Assembly: GCA_046152955.1 (NCBI GenBank) | Contig: JBJXGA010000457.1 | Span: forward strand, 1 to 64,000 | DNA from: SIAF01 sp046152955 | GTDB taxonomy: Bacteria > Planctomycetota > Planctomycetia > Planctomycetales > Planctomycetaceae | Direction: 5' to 3' | Length of the DNA: 64,000 bases | Shown here: in pieces, positions 25,878 to 34,264 of the stretch | Numbering within the stretch: position 1 is the first letter of the stretch | How the letters are laid out: each line of letters starts with the position of its first letter | Notes under the pieces: model-generated | Seen by the model: only the letters and a program-made list of their open reading frames with translations | Databases searched by the model: none | Told to the model about the DNA's origin: nothing | Made by a program: the position numbers and the translations under genes

Positions 25878-27032
25878 TTACCCCAAGGCCCCCCTGCCTT
25901 CCGGTTGCATCAATGCTTCCAGAAGAATCGGGCGGCGATACTGGTGAGGAATCCCCCCCAGGTTGCGATGTGCGACGAGTTCGGCCACAATGCTGACGGC
26001 AATCTCCGGAACCGTCTGTGAGCCGATATCGAGCCCTAAGGGGGCATGCACATTCTGCAACGCCTCTCGCGAAACCCCTTCCGCGAGGAGATCGTCAAAA
26101 ATCAACTTGATCTTGCGGTGACTCCCAATCATGCCCACATAGGCGGCGGGAGTTTCCGCCAGGTGGTAGAGCGCTTCTTCGTCATGGTTGTGCCCGCGCG
26201 TCACGATCAGACAGTACGTGTCAGGATCGATGTCCAAACCGGACAAAGCATTGTCGACCGGCCCGACGATCAGCCGCTTGGCGGTCGGAAAGCGCTCGCT
26301 GTTGCAATATTCTTCGCGGTCGTCGACGATCCAAACGTCGAAATCAACCTCCGAGGCCAGTTGCGCGACCTTCTGTCCCACGTGCCCAGCCCCGACCACC
26401 AGTAACCGGCAGCGCTTCAGGAACGGCAGGTAGGAGACCCCCTGTTCGACATAGGGACGGGGACGCTGACTGGCGGACCGCAAGTGGGCCAACACCCCCT
26501 GGGGAACCTGGACCAGCGCGCTTCCTTCTTCCGCCGTTTCCTCACCCGGGCCATTCTGCACCGTGCGACTGGCCAGCAGTTGACCGTCAGCATCGAGCAA
26601 GAACCGATCGCCGGCGGTCCCGCCGCCGGCCTTTTCCGGCTCGATGACGATCGCCTCGATGCAGGCGCTCCCGGCGATCAACAGCGACTCCAACTGTCGA
26701 AAATACGAGGTATCGTCCCCCGGACGAATCGGATCGACGAGCATTTTCATGCGGCCGCCGCAAATCAGGCCGTCGTCCCAGCCATAGTTGTCGTCGAGCT
26801 GAAACGTCAGCAATTCGGTGTGCCCCTGGTCCAAGAGGCGCAGCGCTCGGCGCTTGACCTCCGCCTCGACGCACCCCCCTCCCAAGGTTCCCGCCTGAGA
26901 GCCGTCAGCAAACACGAGCATCGACGCCCCCGCCTTTTGCGGGGTCGATCCGCGCGTCTCGACCAGAGCGGTATAAGCCACTCCCTGGCCGGCTTGGATC
27001 GCCTGAGATAAGGCGTTGATGATTTTGCGCAT
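25878..27032 (-). CDS. xdhC: XdhC/CoxI family protein
   Basis: Protein of 384 aa. XdhC proteins bind the molybdenum cofactor, insert the terminal sulfur and deliver it to xanthine-dehydrogenase-type enzymes. The N-terminal XdhC/CoxI domain shows VETRGSTPQKAGASM and GTLGGGCVEAEV. The C-terminal Rossmann domain has LLVVGAGHVGQKVAQLASEV, and DIGSQTVPEIAVSIVAELVA closes the protein, all as expected. No molybdopterin oxidoreductase subunit lies within the window, so its client is elsewhere. No signal peptide is seen. The start MRKIINALSQ is the first Met that leaves the fold complete. Confidence 0.9.
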   Translation of the reverse strand: MRKIINALSQAIQAGQGVAYTALVETRGSTPQKAGASMLVFADGSQAGTLGGGCVEAEVKRRALRLLDQGHTELLTFQLDDNYGWDDGLICGGRMKMLVDPIRPGDDTSYFRQLESLLIAGSACIEAIVIEPEKAGGGTAGDRFLLDADGQLLASRTVQNGPGEETAEEGSALVQVPQGVLAHLRSASQRPRPYVEQGVSYLPFLKRCRLLVVGAGHVGQKVAQLASEVDFDVWIVDDREEYCNSERFPTAKRLIVGPVDNALSGLDIDPDTYCLIVTRGHNHDEEALYHLAETPAAYVGMIGSHRKIKLIFDDLLAEGVSREALQNVHAPLGLDIGSQTVPEIAVSIVAELVAHRNLGGIPHQYRRPILLEALMQPEGRGALG

Positions 27033-27186
27033 TTTACGGAATCGTTAAAGTCGCCTGGGATGGTCCAGTCGCCGAATGGCAATGAATCGTAGCGGCCCCC
27101 GCCTTGGTTGCCAACCTCTGCCGAAAGAACTTTGGGCATCTTGCCTTAAATTGCATCATTCAAACGACTTAAGATATGCGATTCGC

Positions 27187-27473
27187 TCAAGGCAGGGACT
27201 TGGCTGGGGGCTGCTCGGCATTTTCCAGCATGTCGTCAGCGGTCCAATCGACCACCTGATAGAAAGAGACACTCACCGGATCCCCCACTCCCCAGGAGGT
27301 CAACCAGGGGGCCGATTGCTCTACGTCACGCGCCAGCAGCCCCCGGTCGCCTGCACCTTCCAGCGTGTCTCTGATCCCCGGGACGCGCTGGATCCCAGGA
27401 GCTTCTCGACAATGGCCGACTCGTCAGCCGGACGAAACGAACCAGGCGCATGTTCATCGCGAAATGGCGGCAT
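27187..27473 (-). pseudogene. Small gene broken by a frameshift (candidate)
   Basis: Two overlapping minus-strand frames look like halves of one ~95-residue protein. The first, from ATG at 27473, reads MPPFRDEHAPGSFRPADES then AIVEKLLG and soon degenerates. The second, shifted by one base near 27395-27405, continues as QRVPGIRDTLEGAGDRGLL, then EQSAPWLTSWGVGDPVSVS and FYQVVDWTADDMLENAE, and ends at TGA 27187-27189. The second half has no start of its own because a TGA precedes it. The composition is protein-like; the family is unknown. A sequencing error, a real lesion or chance are all possible. The rest of the ~600-bp gap is empty. Confidence 0.35.
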
Positions 27474-27631
27474 GATTCTGACCCAGGCAGGAGAAACTCT
27501 ACGTATCGAAGTTTCCGGCGGCGAACGCGACCCCCTGGGCCAACTCGCATTCGGCAGGTGATCGTTGGCGGGAGCTCAACCGTTGGGTTTGGCGCCGCCC
27601 GCGACAGACTGCTCCCGCCCTGAGCATCAGG

Positions 27632-28387
27632 CTATTTGAGCGGCAGCAGTTTGATGTTCTTGTACCAGCAGTTCTGCCCGTGGTCTTGCAGGCCGATGTA
27701 CCCTTTTCGCGGGTGGTCCTTGTAGATCACATCGAACTTGTGGGGGGTTCCATCGGGGCGGAGATTGGGCTTGGTCCATTCGTCGAGGTCCATCCGCGTC
27801 ACCTCTTCGCCGTTGAGCCGGACTGCGATCAGATTCTTGTCGCAGGTGATCTCGATGTGATTCCATTCCCCGGCCGGCATCATGGCGTTTTTCGTCGGCT
27901 TCACCAGGTCGTACAGCGCGCCGGTATCGACAAAACCGGCGGTCTGGGTGTCATCGATCGCCACTTCGATGCCATTGAAGCCGACGTCTTTGCCGGGGCG
28001 CGGCTGGAGCGGAAACGTGCGGAGAAAAATTCCGCTGTTGCATTGGGGGCTGATCTTGAAATCCAGGGCCAGACGGAAGTTGTCCCACACCTTGCCATGG
28101 ATCATCATGTATCCGCCGCACTTGTGCGGATTGATGCAACTCTCCTCCACCGGCCGCTGGCTCGGCTTCTCGCTGCTGGTTTTCCAGCCGGTGTGCGTTT
28201 TGCCGTCGAACAGCAAAATCCATCCCGCCTGCTTTTCGGCAGGAGTGAGCTGGTTATCGGGGGCCGAATCGGCGGCTGACAGCCACAGCGCCCCAGCCGT
28301 CGCGGCCAACAGCGCCACCCCGGTGACAATTCCTCGCCGCAGCGCCACCGCCGCGGTCGTTTTTCGAACTCTGCCACTGGTCAACAT
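27632..28387 (-). CDS. Secreted DUF1080 (3-keto-disaccharide hydrolase-type) protein
   Basis: Protein of 251 aa. An N-terminal hydrophobic segment (IVTGVALLAATAGALWLS, residues ~20-37) acts as signal or anchor. The DUF1080 concanavalin-like jelly roll follows: GWILLFDGKTHTGWKT, LDFKISPQCNSGIFLRT, GEWNHIEITCDKNLIAVRLNGE and the closing GYIGLQDHGQNCWYKNIKLLPL. DUF1080 members in planctomycetes and Bacteroidetes act on sugars; some hydrolyse 3-keto-disaccharides. Which substrate applies here is unknown. It stands alone, with an empty stretch on both sides. Confidence 0.9.
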   Translation of the reverse strand: MLTSGRVRKTTAAVALRRGIVTGVALLAATAGALWLSAADSAPDNQLTPAEKQAGWILLFDGKTHTGWKTSSEKPSQRPVEESCINPHKCGGYMMIHGKVWDNFRLALDFKISPQCNSGIFLRTFPLQPRPGKDVGFNGIEVAIDDTQTAGFVDTGALYDLVKPTKNAMMPAGEWNHIEITCDKNLIAVRLNGEEVTRMDLDEWTKPNLRPDGTPHKFDVIYKDHPRKGYIGLQDHGQNCWYKNIKLLPLK

Positions 28388-28840
28388 GGGTATTTGCTCA
28401 CTATCTGAGAGGGACCAAGAGAGGAGAGAATAAACCGCGCCAGTCTCATCGCCACCCGTATTTCACGGCGGCAGGTCGCCCATCTGCGGAAACGGAAGGG
28501 GAGTCATTGAGTGTTCGGTTCTACCCGAAGGGGCGTGCGAGATCAACGATCGAGCCAGAACGGCCCATTCTGACGGTCCTGCGACCTGTGAAGAAAAAAA
28601 TTGACGAGAACGAGGAAAACAGATAAGTTTCCCGTCAGTCGACGGGGGGCGGGTTACGAAGAGACTTTGGGAGGCGCAACCAGCGACTTCCGCCGGTTTT
28701 GTGGGCGAACGCTTCGACACAATCCGCTGGCCGACCTGCAAAGCGATTTCCAGGGTCTTGTCTGGAGTCATTGCCCCCCATAGACTTAACTCAGGGAGTC
28801 GAACACAGAAGTACGGAGAAGCAGGGGCTCGGACATCAGG

Positions 28841-28856
28841 CGGCACGGATTTTGCT
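28841..28856 (+). promoter_or_regulatory. Sigma-54 (RpoN) -24/-12 promoter
   Basis: CGGCACGGATTTTGCT matches the consensus TGGCACG-N4-TTGCW at all but the first base, and keeps GG-N10-GC. Transcription would start near 28868, about 40 nt before the cyanophycinase-like ATG. A perfect dyad CCCGTC-AGTC-GACGGG at 28631-28646, 200 bp upstream, is a candidate activator site. The 520-bp gap holds no gene. Confidence 0.7.
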
Positions 28857-28907
28857 TAATGAACTCAGGGAGTTGGGTTTCGTAGTAAAGGTCAAAGGAT
28901 TGACTGC

Positions 28908-29819
28908 ATGATGAAGCACTTCTGGAATTCGTCCATGTCGCGTCTGCTGCTCGCCCTGAGCGTCTTCGGCGTCTTGCTGCTGGCTCTGCCAGCCGGGATC
29001 GAGGTCGAACAGGACGGTCCGGAAATCCAGTTCCTGCCGATGGCGCGCGGGACGCTGGTGATCTGCGGCGGCGGAGAAATGTCCGAAGAAGTGCTCTTAC
29101 AGTTTGTCCAGGCCGCAGGGGGACAGGAGGCGCGGATTGTCGTTGTCACGACCGCCAGCGAGACGGCCGATACCGACGAAATCGAAGACGACCTCGAGTT
29201 CTGGCGCAGTCTCCAGATCGACCGTCTGACCGTTCTGCACACCCGTTCGCGCGACACGGCGAACGATCCGGAATTTGTGCAACCGTTGGTTGATGCCACC
29301 GGCATCTGGTTTGTCGGCGGCCGGCAGTCGTGGCTGACCGACACCTATTTGGACACCATTGCCGAGCAGAGAATCCATGAGTTGTTCGATCGCGGCGGGG
29401 TCATCGGCGGAATTTCCGCCGGCGCGGCTGTCATGTCATCCGTGATGATCCGCAACGGCGATCGGCAGGCGGAGACGGGGCGCGGCTTTGGACTCCTCCC
29501 CGGCACGATCGTCGACCAGCACTTTCTGGCGCGCAATCGGCAGGAACGGTTAATGGGAGCGCTGGCGGCGAATCCGGGAATGGTGGGGCTGGGAATCGAT
29601 GAACGGGCGGCAGTCGTCGTCAGCGGTCGAAGGCTGCGGGTCATCGGCGATTCCGACGTTGTGGCCTGCCTGCCCTCGTCCTCCGGGCGCTTGGCGCGGA
29701 TTCACACCATGAAGCCGGGGGCGGAAGCTGACCTCGTGGCCCTCAGCCGCGTCGCTGGCAAGCCCCGCCAGCGGCCACTCCCGTTCAGCCATGCGATCAC
29801 GGACGCCAGCGCGGATTGA
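28908..29819 (+). CDS. Peptidase S51, cyanophycinase-like, exported
   Basis: Protein of 303 aa. The N-terminus (MSRLLLALSVFGVLLLALP) is a signal or anchor. The S51 fold shows GTLVICGGGEMSEEV, WFVGGRQSWL and the nucleophile elbow GGISAGAAVMSS with Ser170; GLGIDERAAVVV is the cyanophycinase-type strand after it. Cyanophycinases cleave the Asp-Arg storage polymer cyanophycin to dipeptides, and exported forms exist for use of external polymer. A sigma-54 promoter precedes it, which fits nitrogen supply. No cyanophycin synthetase is in the window, so the substrate is inferred from the family and another small peptide is possible. The first two Met codons are adjacent. Confidence 0.85.
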   Translation: MMKHFWNSSMSRLLLALSVFGVLLLALPAGIEVEQDGPEIQFLPMARGTLVICGGGEMSEEVLLQFVQAAGGQEARIVVVTTASETADTDEIEDDLEFWRSLQIDRLTVLHTRSRDTANDPEFVQPLVDATGIWFVGGRQSWLTDTYLDTIAEQRIHELFDRGGVIGGISAGAAVMSSVMIRNGDRQAETGRGFGLLPGTIVDQHFLARNRQERLMGALAANPGMVGLGIDERAAVVVSGRRLRVIGDSDVVACLPSSSGRLARIHTMKPGAEADLVALSRVAGKPRQRPLPFSHAITDASAD

Positions 29820-29931
29820 GGGGTGCTGGGGGGGCGCTAAGGAGCTCAGCCCGCGAGGAACCGGCGCCTGTTCCAGATTACGCTGAGCCGTTCGCCTGGG
29901 GACCGGCGCCTGTGGGATCTTTTGATTGCCG

Positions 29932-30144
29932 TCACGGCTCGCCGGATTGCCATTCTTCGATCATTTTCAACAGTTCTTCCTTTTCGTCGAACTGCGCCCA
30001 GACCGACTCTCCCCCTTCCAGTGCCACTTCGTGCAGTCCTTCGCATTGGCAGTCCGGCTCTCCGCAGAAATGCGGAGTTGCAGCCACCCACAATACGCGG
30101 TACAGCGGGATGTGCTTGTCGTCGATCCGGCAGAAAATGCTCAT
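29932..30144 (-). CDS. Small conserved cysteine-containing protein
   Basis: Protein of 70 aa. The start MSIFCRIDDKH is fixed by GGGAG 7 nt upstream; the open frame further upstream runs through a terminator hairpin and is noise. A cluster of three Cys (HFCGEPDCQCEGLHEV, residues ~26-41) could bind a metal. The C-terminus is acidic and helical (FDEKEELLKMIEEWQ). No signal peptide is present, so it is cytoplasmic. No family can be named. It is downstream of the S41 protease on the same strand, but a terminator lies between them. Confidence 0.7.
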   Translation of the reverse strand: MSIFCRIDDKHIPLYRVLWVAATPHFCGEPDCQCEGLHEVALEGGESVWAQFDEKEELLKMIEEWQSGEP

Positions 30145-30284
30145 GAGGAGTCTCCCAGGGCAAGGAGGGGGCCGGCCCTGCGCGTCGTGTATCGCTCCAG
30201 CGGTCGATTGTGTGCTGGGCATCACCTTCCAGCATAACTGATCCCTCCCTCGGATTTCCAATGTATTCCGCCCCTCTTCACAAT

Positions 30285-30328
30285 TCAAAACAACGGAACC
30301 CCGATTCGCTGGAAACCGGGGTTCCGTT
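30285..30328 (-). terminator. Rho-independent terminator of the S41 protease transcript
   Basis: AACGGAACCCCG (30292-30303) and CGGGGTTCCGTT (30317-30328) are perfect 12-bp complements with a 13-nt loop. On the minus strand the stem is followed by GTTTTGAATTG. It lies 34 bp after the protease stop. Confidence 0.85.
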
Positions 30329-30362
30329 GGACTCAAGCCTCCCTCGACGGCAGGACCAGGGA

Positions 30363-32243
30363 TCATCTCCGAAAGTTCGTCGGATCGGACGACCAGCCAG
30401 GAGCGGAGCGCCGACCAGGATGTTGGCGACCGGATGCAGGAGCCACAGCGCTCATCCCCTCCGCCAGCGCGTCGTGTGCGGCCTGTAGGTCGACGTCGCT
30501 GTGCGGGTCTCCCTCCAGTGCATCGGGATGCGCTTCCACCGGCAGGTCCGGTTCCACCCCCGTTCCCGCCATTTCCCGACCTTCCGGAGAGTAAAATTTG
30601 GCCGTCGTCAACCGCAGTCCGGCCGAAACCGACTGCAGGGGGAACAGCGTCTGCACCGTCCCCTTCCCATACGTCAGGCGTCCGACGATCAGGCCGCGCC
30701 CATTTTCCTGAATCGCCGCTGCCAGAATTTCACTGGCGCTGGCGCTGTGTCCATCGACCAGCACCGCCAGCGGCATCCGCCACGTCTCTCCTCCCGACGC
30801 CACCTCCGTGGTGTTGTCGGCGGCAGTCCGGCCCCTGGTGGAGACGATCGTCCCCGACGGCAGGAACAGCCGGGCCACTTCGATGGCGGTCGTCAACAGT
30901 CCCCCAGGGTCGCCGCGCAGGTCCAGCACCAGCGATTGCATCCCCTGCTGTTGCAGGTTCCATAGCGCCTGTTGCATTTCTTGGGTGGAGTTGCTGGCAA
31001 ACGTCTCCAGCTTCATGTACCCGACTCCCAGAGCCGGATCGATCATCCGCACGTCGCTCACGCTATGGAGCGTGATGCTGCGACGCACCAGGCGGATTTG
31101 CCCAGAGGCGCCCCGCGTGCCGATCAGAGAGAGCGTCAGCGGGGTGCCTTCCGGACCAGTGATCCATTCGGTGGCAGAGTCGAGACCGACCCCCGCCAGG
31201 GAGCGTCCATCCACCGCCGTGATCACGTCCCCAGGCTGCATTCCCACCTGCGCTGCGGGCCCGTCCCGGAGCACCTTCATCACCTTGGCCCCTTGCTGGC
31301 ACGCCTCAATCTGCACTCCAATGCCGACCACCGCTTCCCCCAGTTGCTGGTTCGTGGTGCGGGCCGAATCCTCGGGAGTGAAGGCGGAGAAACGGTCCAG
31401 CGCGTCCAGAGCGCCATATTCAAACTCCAGCGTCACCACTCCCCCAGGCAGCCCCAAGTGTTGCATGGCAAGCTGCATGACCTGTTGCAGCGCCAAAACC
31501 GCCTCGCGGGCATCCCGCGCCGGGGACTGTTGCAACTGCCAGGAAACCGCTTCGGCAAATCTCTCCACCGCCCCAGGCGCTGGCTGCAGCCGAAGCCTCT
31601 GAAGGAACAACGGGTGATGCAAAGCCGTCAGCAGATTCTCCATCCCCCGTTCGACGAGAACGGCAGGTGAAGGTGGCGCCAGATGGCGGCTGAGGATCAG
31701 CTCGACTGTTTCCGCGTACATTCCCACCCCCTGCTCGGGAGTCAGTCCTCCCAGCAACCGCAGGACGGCCGGATCCTGATAGCGGCGCTCGATCAGCGTC
31801 CCAGGATCGGGACGTTCGTCACGGCGCGGTGAGACGGGGAGCCGCTCTTCGGGCCGATCTGAGGGAACCGTCTCATCGACGGGAAACCGCCGGTAGAGCC
31901 GATCGTCCTCTTGCGGACGATTCCGAGTGCGCAACGGACTGCGGGAAGAGCCAATCCCAAAACTGTCTCCCGCTTCGTATCGGCGAGAGGAGGACAACCC
32001 CTGTCTCCGATCGGGCAGCATGCGAACGGGGTAGGCATCTTCGTCGTCGAGCTGCTCGACAGAGCGCCGCCCGCCACGCCCGATGGCGAATACGTCGTCG
32101 TCACGCTGTGCCGGGGTGCGCGCGACGTCGCGAACTCGCAGCGTTCTCCCATTCGAGGCGGCGCTGGCATCGGTCGCAAACAGTGCCAGCGCTGAGAGCA
32201 TGGAGATCCATCCCAAACGGCCAGTGATCTGAAGAGTGTTCAT
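30363..32243 (-). CDS. S41 family C-terminal processing protease with PDZ domain, exported
   Basis: About 626 aa. The start MNTLQITGRLGWISM gives a signal peptide ending near DASAASN; the open frame before it contains the csrA leader and is not real. Residues ~30-150 form a low-complexity Arg/Asp/Pro-rich linker. A helical region and a PDZ domain (VVGIGVQIEAC...GDVITAVDG, ~300-390) precede the S41 core. The catalytic dyad is Ser502 (GHSASASEI) and Lys527 (YGKGTVQ), 25 residues apart as in Prc/CtpA. It is likely a periplasmic processing protease. It follows csrA by 71 bp, and a strong terminator ends the transcript. Confidence 0.92.
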   Translation of the reverse strand: MNTLQITGRLGWISMLSALALFATDASAASNGRTLRVRDVARTPAQRDDDVFAIGRGGRRSVEQLDDEDAYPVRMLPDRRQGLSSSRRYEAGDSFGIGSSRSPLRTRNRPQEDDRLYRRFPVDETVPSDRPEERLPVSPRRDERPDPGTLIERRYQDPAVLRLLGGLTPEQGVGMYAETVELILSRHLAPPSPAVLVERGMENLLTALHHPLFLQRLRLQPAPGAVERFAEAVSWQLQQSPARDAREAVLALQQVMQLAMQHLGLPGGVVTLEFEYGALDALDRFSAFTPEDSARTTNQQLGEAVVGIGVQIEACQQGAKVMKVLRDGPAAQVGMQPGDVITAVDGRSLAGVGLDSATEWITGPEGTPLTLSLIGTRGASGQIRLVRRSITLHSVSDVRMIDPALGVGYMKLETFASNSTQEMQQALWNLQQQGMQSLVLDLRGDPGGLLTTAIEVARLFLPSGTIVSTRGRTAADNTTEVASGGETWRMPLAVLVDGHSASASEILAAAIQENGRGLIVGRLTYGKGTVQTLFPLQSVSAGLRLTTAKFYSPEGREMAGTGVEPDLPVEAHPDALEGDPHSDVDLQAAHDALAEGMSAVAPASGRQHPGRRSAPGWSSDPTNFRR

Positions 32244-32314
32244 GGCGAGATTCCTGAAGAAGTTCCTGCAAGCGTGCGGAGCGGAGAGCGGTGATTCGGG
32301 ACAGCGGAGGAGAG

Positions 32315-32593
32315 CTATGAAGTCGCTGAAGAGGCGAGCGCCAGATGCGGCGCGGGAACCTCCCGCGGAGGATGGGGGAAACCGGTCCGGCACCTGCGGC
32401 GTTTGTCCCGGAGATATTTGGCCAGGGGATGCCCCGGGATCGAGGTGTCGCACAATTCCCCTCGCAGAACGCTGATCTCCAGCGGCGCGTCGATTCCGAG
32501 TTTGATCGAGCCTTTCTCCACCGCGATGACCTTGATGACAATGTTGTCACCGATCTGAATGAGCTCGTCCTTCTTCCTGGAGAGAACCAACAT
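32315..32593 (-). CDS. csrA: CsrA-family RNA-binding regulator (paralogue 2)
   Basis: About 92 aa, longer than the usual 60-70. The N-terminus MLVLSRKKDELIQIGDNI and KGSIKLGIDAPLEISVLRGEL match CsrA, with the RNA-contacting Arg kept but HREE changed to LRGE. A basic tail of ~35 residues (RDKRRRCRTGF...) follows the core. ATG is preceded by AAGGAA at 8 nt. It lies 71 bp upstream of the S41 protease on the same strand, so the two may share a transcript. It differs enough from the paralogue at 17350 to suggest separate targets. Confidence 0.88.
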   Translation of the reverse strand: MLVLSRKKDELIQIGDNIVIKVIAVEKGSIKLGIDAPLEISVLRGELCDTSIPGHPLAKYLRDKRRRCRTGFPHPPREVPAPHLALASSATS

Positions 32594-32909
32594 GGCAAGT
32601 TCCTTGTATTGATGGGCTGGTGTCGTGAATCGGGTGAATTTGGTTTCCTGGGGCTCCGAAGGTTCTCCTGCACCCGACAGGCTGGAGTCATTTCGATACG
32701 CGGAACATCGCAACGGGCGTGCCAAATCTTCTAATGTCGGCTTTACGCGGGATCTGTGGTTTTCTAAGGGTTTTCAGCCGTTCAGACCCTGTGTCCCCAA
32801 TCGATCGCAAGCTGCTTGGAACAATTGTCAAGCGCTTGTTTCAATGGTTCAGATACGAAGTGTCCAAATTTTGATTCCATCGTGCCAAGTGTTTGCATCT
32901 CTTACAGTG

Positions 32910-32923
32910 GGAATTGCAATTCC
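32910..32923. promoter_or_regulatory. 14-bp perfect palindrome, candidate activator site
   Basis: GGAATTGCAATTCC is self-complementary. It is in the ~730-bp gap between csrA (32593) and the secreted-protein gene at 33326, about 290 bp upstream of the sigma-54 promoter, a normal distance for an enhancer-binding protein. Its role is inferred. The rest of the gap contains no visible gene. Confidence 0.35.
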
Positions 32924-33210
32924 TCATCAACTTCTGAGCGGACTAAGAGCCGCACCGCATTGGTTTGGAGCGACGCTTCTGATCCCCATCAATTGAGGTG
33001 TGCCGACGACTCCCAACTCCGATCGTTGAATCGAGGCCTGTTCAATGCAGAATCCGACCTCATGTCCGATCAAACACTGCAACATCAACTTGCAGAGACT
33101 CGGAAGTCCTGAACACCCGCAGGGAACGCGAGACGGCTCGGACGACTCTTCCCTCAGCTCGACCTTCCGATCAGTCGAATGCACCGAGAAATCATTTCGA
33201 TAATTCTCTC

Positions 33211-33226
33211 TGGCACGATTGATGCA
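33211..33226 (+). promoter_or_regulatory. Sigma-54 (RpoN) -24/-12 promoter
   Basis: TGGCACGATTGATGCA differs from TGGCACG-N4-TTGCW at one base and keeps GG-N10-GC. Transcription would start near 33238, giving a ~90-nt leader before the ATG at 33326. Confidence 0.7.
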
Positions 33227-33325
33227 TATTCACTGTCCGTCTGTCGCGAGTCGCGACGATCGAGACGCTTCGGCGCCCCGCAACAACCCTTAGGGTCGAT
33301 TTTCGAAGCACAGGAGAATGGGATC

Positions 33326-33988
33326 ATGAACAACACATGGATTCGGTCATTGACTGTCGTTGCCGGTGTGACTTTCGCGCACGCTGGTGTGCAGGCTGGC
33401 GTTCCTGCCAGCCAGGTGAATGCCGCGGCACAAACCGCGCGCGCCACGGAACAGAAAACGGCGCTGTTCGGTCTGTTTGGATGTGGCAACGGCTGCCGAA
33501 CCGGATGCGGTTCGGGAGGCTATGGCTACCGCGGCTGTGTTCCGTGCGGTGGTTACGGGGGAGGCTATGCGCGTCCCGTCTGTAATCCGTGCGTTCCCCC
33601 CTGCGGGACGTACGGGTCATGCGGCAGCTACTGTGCTCCGGCGCCGTTCTATGGCGCTGGGGCGTGCGGTGCCCCTGGTTATGGCGCTCCGGCGTATGGT
33701 GCGCCGGCGTACAGCGCGCCAATTTTCGGCGCTCCGTCATTCGGCGCTCCGTCGGGAGGCTTTCCAGGGTATGGAATTGCACCGTGCAACGGGCCCGGCT
33801 ACTCGGCGCCAGGCTATGGCCAGGGAGGATATCCGGCCCCCTGGTATGGAAGCGTGGACGGGCTCAACCGCACCCGTTCGACCGCCTCGCAAAGTACCCG
33901 GTCCACGTCGAATGAGGGACGCGCTCGTTACAGCGCCGCACCGCTCCGGCGACTGATTGACGAGGAAGGAGGATTCATCGATCGGTAG
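33326..33988 (+). CDS. Secreted Gly/Cys/Tyr/Pro-rich low-complexity protein
   Basis: Protein of 220 aa. A signal peptide (MNNTWIRSLTVVAGVTFAHAG, cut near residue 25) leads to a short Ala-rich helix, then a Cys-rich block (CGNGCRTGCGSGGYGYRG, VPCGGYGGG, CNPCVPPCG) and repeats of the type YGAPAYGAPAY and FGAPSFGAPSG. About ten Cys in the middle could form disulfide links. The C-terminal 50 residues are Ser/Arg-rich. It resembles a structural cell-surface or matrix protein rather than an enzyme. A sigma-54 promoter precedes it, AGGAG precedes the ATG, and an ECF sigma/kinase locus follows. Confidence 0.75.
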   Translation: MNNTWIRSLTVVAGVTFAHAGVQAGVPASQVNAAAQTARATEQKTALFGLFGCGNGCRTGCGSGGYGYRGCVPCGGYGGGYARPVCNPCVPPCGTYGSCGSYCAPAPFYGAGACGAPGYGAPAYGAPAYSAPIFGAPSFGAPSGGFPGYGIAPCNGPGYSAPGYGQGGYPAPWYGSVDGLNRTRSTASQSTRSTSNEGRARYSAAPLRRLIDEEGGFIDR

Positions 33989-34264
33989 TTGGTGACTCGA
34001 TGATCGCCACGCGTCTGGAACGAACCATTCTCTGCGGCGTTCAGGAACCAATCTGTGACGTAGTGCCGTAATGACACGAGAGCCGCCTTGGGGGAAGCAT
34101 TCCGCAGATACAATCGACCCCCGGTTTTCAGGCCAGGTTGCTCTCGTGTCTCTTGATGCAGGCTCTCTGAACTTGCTGTGCCAGCGCAGCCTGTCTTAGA
34201 ATCAGGGTTTGTCGTGGCTTTCTGCGGCAGCCGAAATGTCCGTGGATCGGACAGTCGAGTCAGC

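Noticed and set aside
28463..28846. 127-codon minus-strand frame in the gap before the cyanophycinase-like gene
   Set aside because: Composition is not protein-like, and it overlaps the sigma-54 promoter region of the opposite strand.
34044..34070. GGAACC-N17-CGTA before the second ECF sigma gene as a self-regulating ECF promoter
   Set aside because: The spacing is plausible, but the boxes are too short to stand out, and the element differs from the shared 30-bp element.
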